Of a stretch of 7,746 nucleotides of DNA, positions 1 through 7,720 are shown piece by piece. The notes beneath the pieces were generated by a model that had not been told where the DNA came from, made no database searches, and saw nothing but the letters and a program-made list of their open reading frames with translations. The translations under genes and the position numbers were made by a program. Origin of the DNA: CAINVV01 sp964506325 (GTDB lineage Bacteria; Bacteroidota; Bacteroidia; Bacteroidales; Prolixibacteraceae); NCBI GenBank assembly GCA_964506325.1, contig CAZDLO010000143.1, positions 1-7,746 of the forward strand, in the 5' to 3' direction. The stretch's first letter is position 1. The number at the start of each line of letters is the position of its first letter.

Positions 1-2123
1 GATCCTGTAAAACCTATTGATTCCCTTGTAAGGGCAAACTCTGCACTTTGCTGAGCTTTTTCAGAGTTGAAGAGGAATACCAGTCCATGGTCGCCGAGCA
101 GATGGGCAGAGCCGTCTACTTTGCCTTTTCCCGGCCAATCGAAGAGATCGTGGCGGACTAAAAGGTAGTCAATATTTTTTCTCCCCCATTCAAGCCATTT
201 ACGGATCTCGGCCTTATCTTTATCGGGAATGCCTGTCTTTGTAGGCAGATATAACAACAGGTTTGGTGAGCTTGACAGAGCACTGAGCATCAGGTAGTCT
301 ATATCAGAGCCAGGCCATCTTGTATTTTTCGGATTCTGATAGCTGGGAAAAAGAAGAGACATATCAATCCAATGCGGAAAGAAGTGGTGGTGAACCCGGA
401 TTCGGGAGGCTGTACGAACCTCATTTCCGGCATCTATATTTGAGTCTCCGGTACCACTCTCAATTAATGTAAAAGCAGCATCAATATTGCGTTGTGCCCA
501 TACTCCGAGGTCCATTTTAGGCCGGCATGATATAATATACATGTCCTGATACCTTTTACGAACCTTTGCAAACAGCTGATCAAGACGTTGCTGGCAGGCA
601 TAGTTTGAATCTCCCGGAAGATGATCGTGATTCTCGGCCTGACATGTCACAGGTATTGTGCTATCGAAATATGCCCCGGTACCCCAGAAGTCACCGTCCA
701 TTGTCCAGCTTTCATACAATCCTGTACCGAGGGCATCGTTAAGAATAATATTCTCCAGCCAAATGTAGAAGGGTTCGTTGGCCAGGCAATTCGCTTTACA
801 TTGCAGAAAGTAATCAGGATGGATGCCATCAGGCTTTTCTCCCTCGGTTCCTCGTAACCATTCAGGATGATCGGACCGAAACGGACCGCCATATTTTCGC
901 CATGGGTGGGTGTTGTTCAGTGTGGGCCATTGAGTAACCTTTAATCCGATTTCACGGGCATGCTCAAGAAACCGACGAACCCTGATACCGGGGACATAAT
1001 TATCACCATCTCTCAATTGAGCCATTTTTTCAGTCTCACCACCCCATGGATGGGAATCGGACACCCCATCGAGCCCGCATTCGGATAGAAAATCCAGCGA
1101 TCGCAGGTCTCCTTCCAGTTTTTCATCAGAATCGAAAGCTCCCTGTTCCATCTGGCTGTGCCATCCACATGCGAATGCCATAAGTCCATGTCGCGGAGGA
1201 CCCAAAATGGGCGATGTCATTCCTACCATGGCATGTGATTCAGATGGCAGTGGAATTACTTTCCGGATGACTGAATCTTTAACTTTATTAAGCGTACCAG
1301 CTTTAACATTCTTTTCAACAATCTCAGCCGGAAGTAATGGGATCCACTCATCAGCCCGTTTATCAAATATATTATTACGATATACACCGAAATACATGTT
1401 TTCACATGTAAAGTGTTCTCCTGCTTTGATTTTAAGATTAGGATTGTAACTCAGAATGAGAGAGTTATGATCAGATTTGGAGTTGTCGTATGACATCTCC
1501 ATGCCGGTGAAAAAGCCTCCAAGAGCAGTGCGTCCGAAAAAAGTGCTCACGGGTTCGCTGTCATCAGGTCGCCGCTTTCGGTTTTCATTACCATGCTTTG
1601 CAATAATATATTCTGTGATCCAGTCAAAATCAGGATGTCGGTAGCAAACTAAAGCCATCTCATCAGTATTAAATTCCATTTGGCTGACAACTATATTTTT
1701 AAGGCCGGTAGCAGATAAAAAATTGACTTCCATTCTTTTTTGAAAGAAATGATCTGTCGGCTTCAATTCATAGGATACCGTAACGGTTATGTCAGCATTA
1801 GAGTAGTGTGAAATAAGTGACTCGGAAGAAAGTTTATAATCGGTTCTGCTTAGTTCTGCCTGAGTATATAGCAAAGCGGTGGTTTCAACAGAAAAGGCAT
1901 CTCCTCTTACCTCATACTTTTCTCCGGTAAGCTTATTGATGATGGAAGTAAGTGTGCTATGATCAGGATCGAATTCGAGGGAAAGGAGATGGTTCTGAAG
2001 ACATAAATTATTAGGGTTGTTAACATTTTTCACAACGAACTGGCAACCTTGAGAAAATGGTAAAACCAGAAGGAAACAAGTATACAACCCAATGTGTATG
2101 ATTTTTATTATGGAATTTCTCAT
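1..2123 (-). CDS. Exported putative glycoside hydrolase, clan GH-D-like (GH36/alpha-galactosidase-like), 3' end outside window
   Basis: The minus strand is open for 707 codons from an ATG at 2123 to the window edge; I checked every triplet and found no stop. An in-frame stop at 2145-2147 makes this ATG the natural start. Residues 1-26 form a signal peptide ending FSQG; the following Cys27 is not in a good lipobox. Residues about 28-300 look like the beta-sandwich found before such barrels (LEFD, then NKLTGEKY). The barrel begins near CGWHSQM (319-325), followed by LDGVSDSHPWGGE (351-363), a strand ending MDGDFW (475-480), SCRPKMD (532-538) and SGTGD (556-560). By eye these match GH36 strands carrying the GW motif, the nucleophile Asp, the Cys/Arg-x-Asp segment and the acid/base Asp. 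Asp476 or Asp478 is the candidate nucleophile and Asp560 (or Asp548) the acid/base; this is inference. A C-terminal beta domain starts near 655 and is cut off. Substrate unknown; a non-catalytic or different-specificity relative is possible. It diverges from the aldolase operon. Confidence 0.7.
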   Translation of the reverse strand, partial: MRNSIIKIIHIGLYTCFLLVLPFSQGCQFVVKNVNNPNNLCLQNHLLSLEFDPDHSTLTSIINKLTGEKYEVRGDAFSVETTALLYTQAELSRTDYKLSSESLISHYSNADITVTVSYELKPTDHFFQKRMEVNFLSATGLKNIVVSQMEFNTDEMALVCYRHPDFDWITEYIIAKHGNENRKRRPDDSEPVSTFFGRTALGGFFTGMEMSYDNSKSDHNSLILSYNPNLKIKAGEHFTCENMYFGVYRNNIFDKRADEWIPLLPAEIVEKNVKAGTLNKVKDSVIRKVIPLPSESHAMVGMTSPILGPPRHGLMAFACGWHSQMEQGAFDSDEKLEGDLRSLDFLSECGLDGVSDSHPWGGETEKMAQLRDGDNYVPGIRVRRFLEHAREIGLKVTQWPTLNNTHPWRKYGGPFRSDHPEWLRGTEGEKPDGIHPDYFLQCKANCLANEPFYIWLENIILNDALGTGLYESWTMDGDFWGTGAYFDSTIPVTCQAENHDHLPGDSNYACQQRLDQLFAKVRKRYQDMYIISCRPKMDLGVWAQRNIDAAFTLIESGTGDSNIDAGNEVRTASRIRVHHHFFPHWIDMSLLFPSYQNPKNTRWPGSDIDYLMLSALSSSPNLLLYLPTKTGIPDKDKAEIRKWLEWGRKNIDYLLVRHDLFDWPGKGKVDGSAHLLGDHGLVFLFNSEKAQQSAEFALTRESIGFTG

Positions 2124-2285
2124 AATCTTAGATTCTTTATCGGTTCATGAATTCATTCTTTGAAAACATTAGTTAATAGCAGATGGATTTCTGATGTCAT
2201 GAAATGAAACTGATGTTACCCTCATTCAATTTAATGTGAAACAGGTGAAATCCATAAATGAATTTCAAAAAATATTGAATGTTAA

Positions 2286-2316
2286 TTTGCATTTAAGAAT
2301 TAAATATTTAAATTTG
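2286..2316 (+). promoter_or_regulatory. Candidate Bacteroidota-type promoter for the FG-GAP gene and aldolase operon
   Basis: TTTG at 2286-2289 is followed after 19 bases by TAAATTTG at 2309-2316, a full match to the known Bacteroidota -33 (TTTG) and -7 (TAnnTTTG) elements at a normal spacing. Transcription would start near 2321-2324. The match is good, but the surrounding sequence is so rich in A and T that chance matches are more likely than usual. No other complete match was found between 2124 and 2505 on this strand. Confidence 0.5.
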
Positions 2317-2321
2317 TTTTA

Positions 2322-2337
2322 TGTATTATATAATACA
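2322..2337. promoter_or_regulatory. Perfect 16-base palindrome, candidate operator
   Basis: TGTATTATATAATACA reads the same on both strands. It begins at the predicted start site of the rightward promoter and overlaps the leftward -7 element, so a dimeric regulator bound here could control both divergent transcripts. No regulator gene lies in the window. The palindrome is mostly A and T, which lowers its weight as evidence. Confidence 0.35.
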
Positions 2338-2343
2338 AACATA
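2336..2343 (-). promoter_or_regulatory. Possible leftward -7 element for the glycosidase-like gene
   Basis: On the minus strand this reads TATGTTTG, matching TAnnTTTG and predicting a start near 2328-2331, about 205 bases before the ATG at 2123. No TTTG is found at the expected upstream position, so only half the promoter is present. It faces the rightward promoter across the palindrome, which would make the two transcripts overlap by a few bases. Confidence 0.25.
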
Positions 2344-2388
2344 TATAATAAAATTAATTATTGTTTTACGTAATTAAAAAAAAACATC

Positions 2389-2410
2389 AATTATTCCTTA
2401 TAGAATAATT
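2389..2410 (+). repeat. 8-bp inverted repeat in the FG-GAP gene leader
   Basis: AATTATTC at 2389-2396 pairs perfectly with GAATAATT at 2403-2410 around a six-base loop, and three further T residues follow. If transcription starts near 2322, this hairpin lies in the 5' leader, about 95 bases before the start codon. It could be a weak attenuator, a protein-binding site or chance; with only one G-C pair the stem would be unstable. Confidence 0.25.
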
Positions 2411-2505
2411 TTTAGGATAACCGGGACCTTTAAAATTTACACAAATCCATTGAATTAATCCGAATATTAAATCTCGCAATTGTAAATACTATAAAATCAG
2501 AAATC

Positions 2506-5343
2506 ATGAAAAAAGTATTACCACTTATCACATTATTAAAAATGAAAATAGCCGCTACGATAATCTTTATTTTTATGTTTGGGGTTGCTTTCAATGTGGA
2601 ATCCCAGATATGGACAGATGACAGTTTTGAAGATTTTACAGATGGCAAACTGGATGCTTCAGGTAATAATATTTATGTCAGCAGGGATGGGAAGATTCGT
2701 ACTATACACCGCTTTGACTATAATAATGATGGGTATGTAGATTTACTATTTCCTCATACTCATGATTCTTATTCAGATATTCCGGCCACCATGGGAGATA
2801 TTCAGAAAGATAAAAGCATTGTAGAAAAATCCCTTGCTTTGCGTGGATCATTGGAGGTTAGAAACGCTGATCTAAATCATGATGGTTTTCAAGATTTGGT
2901 ATTTTGTCCGAATTATAACGGAACTCAAAGCTACCGCAATTTTGTAACTGTAATTTACGGTGAAAAAGATGGCTGGCCTCCGTCTCTCAGTCAGGCAGCT
3001 CTTCCTGTTTTTAATATAAAATCTGTTGCAATCGCTGACCTGAATAATGATGGATGGGAAGATATAGTAACATTAAATAGCCAGGCATGGTTACCTGGAC
3101 AACCCTCAGGGAATATTATCAGAATTTTCTGGGGAGGAGAAAGAGGCTTTCTCAATACAAGGGTTCATGATCTAGGAGTCCCGCAAGCTTCCAAGATTAC
3201 ATCCGGCGACTTCGACAACAACGGATCATCTGATTTGGCAGTTTTAACGGAAAATAATAGTATCGTTATTTATTGGGCAACTCCGATGAAAGAGGGTAAG
3301 TATGTAGCTGACACCTCCTTAATTAAGTTGAATGGATCCCAGGGCTATTCTATCGCAACAGGTGACTGCGACAACAATAATACACTGGATCTCCTTGTAG
3401 GTACAAATGAGGAGATGTTATACATAATTTCCGGATTACCTAAGCGAGCATGGGGGGAAGCAATTAAAATTAAAGCTTTTAATTCTTCAAATATAGTTGT
3501 TGGTGATATTGACAAAGATGGCTTGAATGATATACTGTTGTCATATTTATCAGTAGGTTATGCAGCGATGGGTGAGTATATGGGAGCGAAAGCAGGCTCA
3601 GGAAGCTCGGCTCACATATTGTGGGGAGATAAAAATGGCTTCACTGCTGCAAATTCAATAAGCTTGGCAGCTCCCAAACTCAGCGCATCAGCGATTGGTG
3701 ATTTTGATGGCGATGGTAAGAAAGATATCGCTATTGCAATCAATAAGGGAGAAAAAGAATTCAAATGTCAGTCAATTATTTACTATGGTAAAGGCAATAG
3801 ACTTTTTGAAAAAGACATTAAAGGAATAACTACAACCGGGGCAGCACATGTAATAGCTGTTTCATCAAGTCATTTCAGTAATGACAAGGTTGTATTTTGT
3901 AACAGTACTGGAGGGACTGTTGACGAGAAAGTACCTGCTTATCTTTACTGGGGGGGTAAAGAGGGGTTCAGTGAAAATAAGCGTACGAGTATCCCTTTCA
4001 GAGCAGGGTATGAATTCTCAGCAGCTGATCTAAATGCTGATGGCTATAATGATATTGTTATCCTTGATGAAATGCATGGTGCAAAGAGCTATGAAGAAGA
4101 TTCTTTGGCAGGTGCCAATATATTCTATGGTGCACCTGAGGGATATGACTTCAGCATCAAAAACCGCAAAATTCTGACAGAAGCAACTCTTGGTTCAAGT
4201 AATATAGCTGATCTTAACAAAGACGGGTACCTGGATTTAGTAATGGGCCAGTACAATAATTTGGATGGATCATCAAAAACTTATATAATAATATATTATG
4301 GTACCGAGGCTGGGTTTTCATCCAAAAATAAGGTTCTAATTCCATGTACTGGCCGGTCAATAGGCATTCAGTTGGCAGATTACGACAAGGATGGATGGTT
4401 GGATATTGCTGCCTCTACATACAATGACCCACAGGTAGGTGTAAGGGTTTTTTATGGCAGCCAAAAAGGATACAACGCTGAAAAATGTACTGAAATTGAT
4501 ATTCCTTCCGTGAGTGATTTGGAGACCGCTGACCTTAATGGAGATGGATGGCTTGATATAATTGCCCCTTGTTATAACGACAAATCCACTAATAATCACC
4601 ATGATATGGGTATTTTTATTCTGTGGGGAAGTGATGGTGGATTCAAAAATTCAAAATCCCAATGGCTTCCAAGCTTCTCTGTACTTGGAATCTGTGTTGC
4701 CGACTTTGATAATGATGGTTTTCTCGACATGTTTTGCCCCACCTATCTTTATGATCTGACCCGTGAAATGGTACCCTGCTACTTATACTGGGGAAGCAAG
4801 GAAGGTTTTAGCCCAGGTAACAGGACAATATTATCAAATGATTCAGGATCTGACTCATTTGCGGCTGATTTCAACAAGGATGGCAAACTGGACCTGCAAG
4901 TAAACAATCATTCAAGGGATGGCAGCCACAATACTTACTCCAGAATTTATTACAATGATGGCAACAGGTTTTCTGATCCCAAAATTGTAAAACTACCAAC
5001 CAGAGGTCCTCACTGGTCCCATAATGAAGATATGGGTCATATTTATAACAGAACCTGGAGGCAAAGTTATGAATCCTCAATTATAAACTGGAATAACAAT
5101 AGAACGAAGGGTAAACTTAGTTTCGTGGCTGATATCCCTGAAGGAACAAAATTAACTTTTGAAATCAGGACAGCAACTAAAAAGGGAGTATTGGAAGAGG
5201 AGAAATGGACCCCATTAGATGGTTCAGGGGTATTTGGTTTTAATTCAACGAAGAAATTCCTCCAATACAGGGCGGTGCTGATTTCGGATAATGGTGACAG
5301 ATTCCCGGTTATTGATAAAGTTGTTATTGAATTGAACAAGTGA
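2506..5343 (+). CDS. Exported FG-GAP/VCBS repeat protein, 14 repeats, probable double beta-propeller
   Basis: The 945-residue product has an N-terminal signal peptide ending near ESQ (32-34). The ATG at 2542 (Met13) would give a more typical signal peptide of about 22 residues and may be the true start. Calcium-binding D-x-[DN]-x-[DN]-G-x-x-D type loops begin at residues 71, 122, 178, 235, 287, 334, 399, 508, 569, 625, 676, 733 and 788. A degenerate unit without the acidic residues lies near 450-465, giving 14 units about 55 residues apart. Most units also carry a [FYL][WY]G...GF/GY segment (e.g. 208-215, 481-488, 706-713, 761-768), typical of FG-GAP propellers such as integrin-alpha. Fourteen units suggest two seven-bladed propellers, which is inference. 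The loops at 235 and 287 are weaker (DFDNNGSSD, DCDNNNTLD). Residues about 835-945 form a separate beta-rich domain ending QYRAVLISDNG...PVIDKVVIEL. I see no catalytic motif, sialidase Asp-box or type IX sorting domain. Glycan binding outside the cytoplasm is the likely general role; the ligand is unknown. Confidence 0.9.
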   Translation: MKKVLPLITLLKMKIAATIIFIFMFGVAFNVESQIWTDDSFEDFTDGKLDASGNNIYVSRDGKIRTIHRFDYNNDGYVDLLFPHTHDSYSDIPATMGDIQKDKSIVEKSLALRGSLEVRNADLNHDGFQDLVFCPNYNGTQSYRNFVTVIYGEKDGWPPSLSQAALPVFNIKSVAIADLNNDGWEDIVTLNSQAWLPGQPSGNIIRIFWGGERGFLNTRVHDLGVPQASKITSGDFDNNGSSDLAVLTENNSIVIYWATPMKEGKYVADTSLIKLNGSQGYSIATGDCDNNNTLDLLVGTNEEMLYIISGLPKRAWGEAIKIKAFNSSNIVVGDIDKDGLNDILLSYLSVGYAAMGEYMGAKAGSGSSAHILWGDKNGFTAANSISLAAPKLSASAIGDFDGDGKKDIAIAINKGEKEFKCQSIIYYGKGNRLFEKDIKGITTTGAAHVIAVSSSHFSNDKVVFCNSTGGTVDEKVPAYLYWGGKEGFSENKRTSIPFRAGYEFSAADLNADGYNDIVILDEMHGAKSYEEDSLAGANIFYGAPEGYDFSIKNRKILTEATLGSSNIADLNKDGYLDLVMGQYNNLDGSSKTYIIIYYGTEAGFSSKNKVLIPCTGRSIGIQLADYDKDGWLDIAASTYNDPQVGVRVFYGSQKGYNAEKCTEIDIPSVSDLETADLNGDGWLDIIAPCYNDKSTNNHHDMGIFILWGSDGGFKNSKSQWLPSFSVLGICVADFDNDGFLDMFCPTYLYDLTREMVPCYLYWGSKEGFSPGNRTILSNDSGSDSFAADFNKDGKLDLQVNNHSRDGSHNTYSRIYYNDGNRFSDPKIVKLPTRGPHWSHNEDMGHIYNRTWRQSYESSIINWNNNRTKGKLSFVADIPEGTKLTFEIRTATKKGVLEEEKWTPLDGSGVFGFNSTKKFLQYRAVLISDNGDRFPVIDKVVIELNK

Positions 5344-5406
5344 GAATGAATATGATTATTTTTTATTGAAATATTCTGCTCTATAAATACAAGTTAATTA
5401 AACAAA

Positions 5407-6333
5407 ATGGAAAAGAGAAAGAAATTTGAAGGTCTGGTTGCAGCTCCATTTACTCCTATGGATATAAATGGGAACCTTAATCTTGATATGGTACCGGTTT
5501 ATTATGACTTTCTTGAAAAAAACGGAGTCTGCGGAGCCTTTATTAATGGGTCAACCGGCGAAGGTGTCTCTCTCACTCAGAAAGAAAAACAAGACCACGC
5601 AATGAAGTGGGCAGAATGTTATAAATCAGGTGGGAAGATGCGGATTATAAACCTTGTGGGAGGGACTTCCTATAAGGAGTGTATCGAAAATGCCATTTTC
5701 TCCTATGAAGCAGGATTTTCAGCAATTGCAGTGCTTGCCCCCTACTATTTCAAACCTTCTGACGAAACCCAACTGGCTGAGTTTTGTACTTTAATTGGAG
5801 AATCTGTTCCTGAGATGCCGCTTTATTTTTATCATATTCCGGTTCTGACAGGAGTAAATATTTCCATGTTCAGTTTTCTAAAGAAGATTTCAACAATGCT
5901 GCCTAATTTTGCTGGGATTAAATATACACATGAGGATTTTATGGATTTCCTTTCCTGCCTGAATTTCGAAAACAGAAAATATGATATCTTATGGGGAAGA
6001 GATGAATGTTTACTGTCGTCTCTTGTGCTTGGATGTAAGGGAACTGTTGGAAGTTCTTATAATTATGCAGCTCCATTGTATCATAAAATGATCGATGCAT
6101 TTCAGAAAGGAGATCTTGTTGATGCACAGCATCTTCAGCAAAAGTCTATCGATATGATAAGGCTTCTGGGCAAGTACGGAGGAATCGGAACGGGGAAAGC
6201 TTTTATGAGATATGTGGGATTGGAATGTGGAAAATTCAGATCCCCTGTAAAGAATATGACTGACAAGCAGTTTGAGGTATTTGTCAAAGATGTTGAACTT
6301 CTTAAGATGGACAACTTATTTTCGAAGAAATGA
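5407..6333 (+). CDS. nanA: N-acetylneuraminate lyase (sialic acid aldolase), DHDPS/NAL family
   Basis: This cytoplasmic class I aldolase of 308 residues (E. coli NanA has 297) belongs to the dihydrodipicolinate synthase/N-acetylneuraminate lyase family. It is expected to cleave N-acetylneuraminate to N-acetylmannosamine and pyruvate through a Schiff base. The family carboxylate-binding motif is GSTGE (48-52); the catalytic Tyr is Tyr142 in FYHIP; the Schiff-base Lys is Lys172 in GIKYTHEDF. GRDE (197-200) matches the substrate-contacting Asp-Glu pair of NAL (GYDE in E. coli), and GSSYN (215-219) matches NAL GSTYN. These features favour NAL over DapA. The YHIP-x-LTGV segment and the TYN-type motif resemble the animal-type enzyme (human NPL) as well as bacterial NAL. 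There is no signal peptide. The A-rich leader lacks a clear Shine-Dalgarno sequence. It starts 63 bases after the FG-GAP gene and is probably co-transcribed with it. A related nonulosonic or keto-deoxy acid as substrate cannot be excluded. Confidence 0.88.
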   Translation: MEKRKKFEGLVAAPFTPMDINGNLNLDMVPVYYDFLEKNGVCGAFINGSTGEGVSLTQKEKQDHAMKWAECYKSGGKMRIINLVGGTSYKECIENAIFSYEAGFSAIAVLAPYYFKPSDETQLAEFCTLIGESVPEMPLYFYHIPVLTGVNISMFSFLKKISTMLPNFAGIKYTHEDFMDFLSCLNFENRKYDILWGRDECLLSSLVLGCKGTVGSSYNYAAPLYHKMIDAFQKGDLVDAQHLQQKSIDMIRLLGKYGGIGTGKAFMRYVGLECGKFRSPVKNMTDKQFEVFVKDVELLKMDNLFSKK

Positions 6334-6412
6334 GCAAAATAAGGAATTGACTACTTATAAGGTATTCAGGCTTTTATTTTAACAACAATTTCACTATTGG
6401 GAATAACAATTT

Positions 6413-7717
6413 ATGTATGCTATGAAAACAAGACGTTTTAATCTACTTCTGTTAGTCGGGTTGATCTCAATTGGGTTTTTAAATACATCGTTTGGTCAAT
6501 CTAACCAGGATCAGGATAGAGCAATAATTAGTCCATCACTGATTCATTTGAAACTTGGTCAGGAGAAGCGATTCATAATTGTGCTAAAGGCTACACGGTT
6601 AATGCCTGCCAGAAATCCGAAGGTCGTTAAATGGGCTGTTAATGATATCGTTGGAGGGAATAAGGTATTAGGCACAATCAGCATGGATGGTATTTATCGG
6701 GCACCAGATAAAATACCACAGCCACGAGAAATCCACGTAAGTGGTTATACTGAAGAAGCACAGAATAACATTCTTTATGCGACAGTAATTGTAGGTGATT
6801 CGTCAGTAAGGTATAAATCAATGCGAATCTGGACCGAAAAAATAAATAGTACGGAATCCAGAATGAAATCCCCTCATGGACTTGGTCTGGATAAAGAGGG
6901 TAACCTCCTTATTGCGGATGAGAGTGCTAACCGGGTTTTTCGCTACACAGCAGAGGGTAAATTTTTAAATGAGATTGGAGACGGACCAGGCGAAAATCCA
7001 GGTCAGTTTTTGGCTCCAAGAGAGGTCAGGAATGACCCGGAAGGGAATATTCTTGTGACCGATAGTAAAGGTGATGATGCACGAATTCAAGTTTTTAACC
7101 ATCCGGGAAAGTTTCTTCGTATCTTTGGGGAAAAAGGCCGGGGGCCGGGACAGATACTTCGGGCTCATGGCATTGGTTTTGATCCTGATCGCAGATTATT
7201 CATCACCGATGTTGATAATATGCGGGTGAATGTTTACGATGCTTCCGGGAAATTTCTTCATTATTTTGGAGCCTGGGAAGCTTATAAGAATATGAATGTT
7301 GGTGAAATGAATTCGCCACATGGTATTTTTGTGGATCCTGCCGGCGACGTATTTGTGGTCAGCTATTATGGGCCAACACTTAAGTTTACACCTGAAGGAA
7401 ACATCCTTAATGTTTTTGCACATGGTGACCCACCTGATGGTGCTGTCTATTTTCATAACATAACTGGTGACAGGTGGGGTAATATCTATTTATTAGTCAG
7501 AGGAAAGGGAGGAGACCAGAAAGCACTACTTAAAAGTGGACACGGGAAAAATATCAGCATCATAAAATATAACAATAATGCAGATTTTGTGACCGAATGG
7601 AGTTTTTCCGATCCTTCTCATCGAGAGACTACTGCAGCAGTGGACTCTAACGGATTAGTTTATGCCCTGTTTGTAACTGAGACAGTAATGGGGGTTGAGA
7701 TTTTTATTGAAGAATAG
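6413..7717 (+). CDS. Exported Ig-like plus NHL-repeat beta-propeller protein
   Basis: The 434-residue product has a signal peptide ending near SFGQ (26-29). The ATG at 6422 (Met4, MKTRRF) is an equally good start. Residues about 36-128 resemble a bacterial Ig-like domain, with the pattern VKWAVND..GGN..LGTIS.DGIYRAP. Residues 153-431 hold six NHL-type units: SPHGLGLDKEGNLLIAD (153-169), APREVRNDPEGNILVTD (201-217), RAHGIGFDPDRRLFITD (250-266), SPHGIFVDPAGDVFVVS (301-317), FHNITGDRWGNIYLL (347-361) and TTAAVDSNGLVYALF (406-420). This suggests a complete six-bladed propeller; the last two units are the most divergent. NHL propellers usually bind proteins, nucleic acid or glycans and are rarely enzymes, and no active-site motif is apparent. 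The gene starts 79 bases after the aldolase in the same direction, so it likely shares that operon. A periplasmic or surface location and a role with the aldolase substrate are inferred from context only. Confidence 0.85.
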   Translation: MYAMKTRRFNLLLLVGLISIGFLNTSFGQSNQDQDRAIISPSLIHLKLGQEKRFIIVLKATRLMPARNPKVVKWAVNDIVGGNKVLGTISMDGIYRAPDKIPQPREIHVSGYTEEAQNNILYATVIVGDSSVRYKSMRIWTEKINSTESRMKSPHGLGLDKEGNLLIADESANRVFRYTAEGKFLNEIGDGPGENPGQFLAPREVRNDPEGNILVTDSKGDDARIQVFNHPGKFLRIFGEKGRGPGQILRAHGIGFDPDRRLFITDVDNMRVNVYDASGKFLHYFGAWEAYKNMNVGEMNSPHGIFVDPAGDVFVVSYYGPTLKFTPEGNILNVFAHGDPPDGAVYFHNITGDRWGNIYLLVRGKGGDQKALLKSGHGKNISIIKYNNNADFVTEWSFSDPSHRETTAAVDSNGLVYALFVTETVMGVEIFIEE

Positions 7718-7720
7718 AAG

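Larger units (their letters stand above)
2124..2505. promoter_or_regulatory. Divergent intergenic control region, extremely A+T-rich
   Basis: This 382-base gap separates the starts of two divergent genes. No open frame of plausible length or tRNA was seen in it. Its core is unusually poor in G and C (15 of 120 among bases 2281-2400). It holds a rightward promoter match, a leftward -7 match, a 16-base palindrome and an 8-bp hairpin, each listed separately. Both predicted leaders would be long: about 185 bases before the FG-GAP gene and about 205 before the glycosidase-like gene. Neither start codon has a clear Shine-Dalgarno sequence, as is common in Bacteroidota. Confidence 0.6.

Noticed and set aside
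647..1449. Short open frames overlapping the minus-strand glycosidase-like gene in other frames (about 621-892 and 1207-1449).
   Set aside because: They lie inside a continuous 707-codon frame with clear protein character, have no recognisable domains and are best explained as shadows.
2037..2123. Lipoprotein signal at Cys27 of the glycosidase-like protein.
   Set aside because: The residues before the Cys are S-Q-G, without the usual Leu/Val/Ile at -3, so ordinary signal peptidase cleavage is at least as likely.
2147..2156. Ten-base palindrome ATGAATTCAT in the glycosidase-like gene leader.
   Set aside because: Short, A+T-rich and not placed at a promoter element; expected by chance in such sequence.
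2506..5343. Sialidase (GH33) identity for the 945-residue protein.
   Set aside because: No Asp-box (SxDxGxTW) motifs or arginine triad pattern; the repeats are calcium-loop FG-GAP units.
5344..5406. Possible terminator between the FG-GAP gene and the aldolase (GAATAT near 5347 with ATATTC near 5370).
   Set aside because: Only six A+T-rich pairs with a large loop and no T run after the stem; the genes more likely form one operon.
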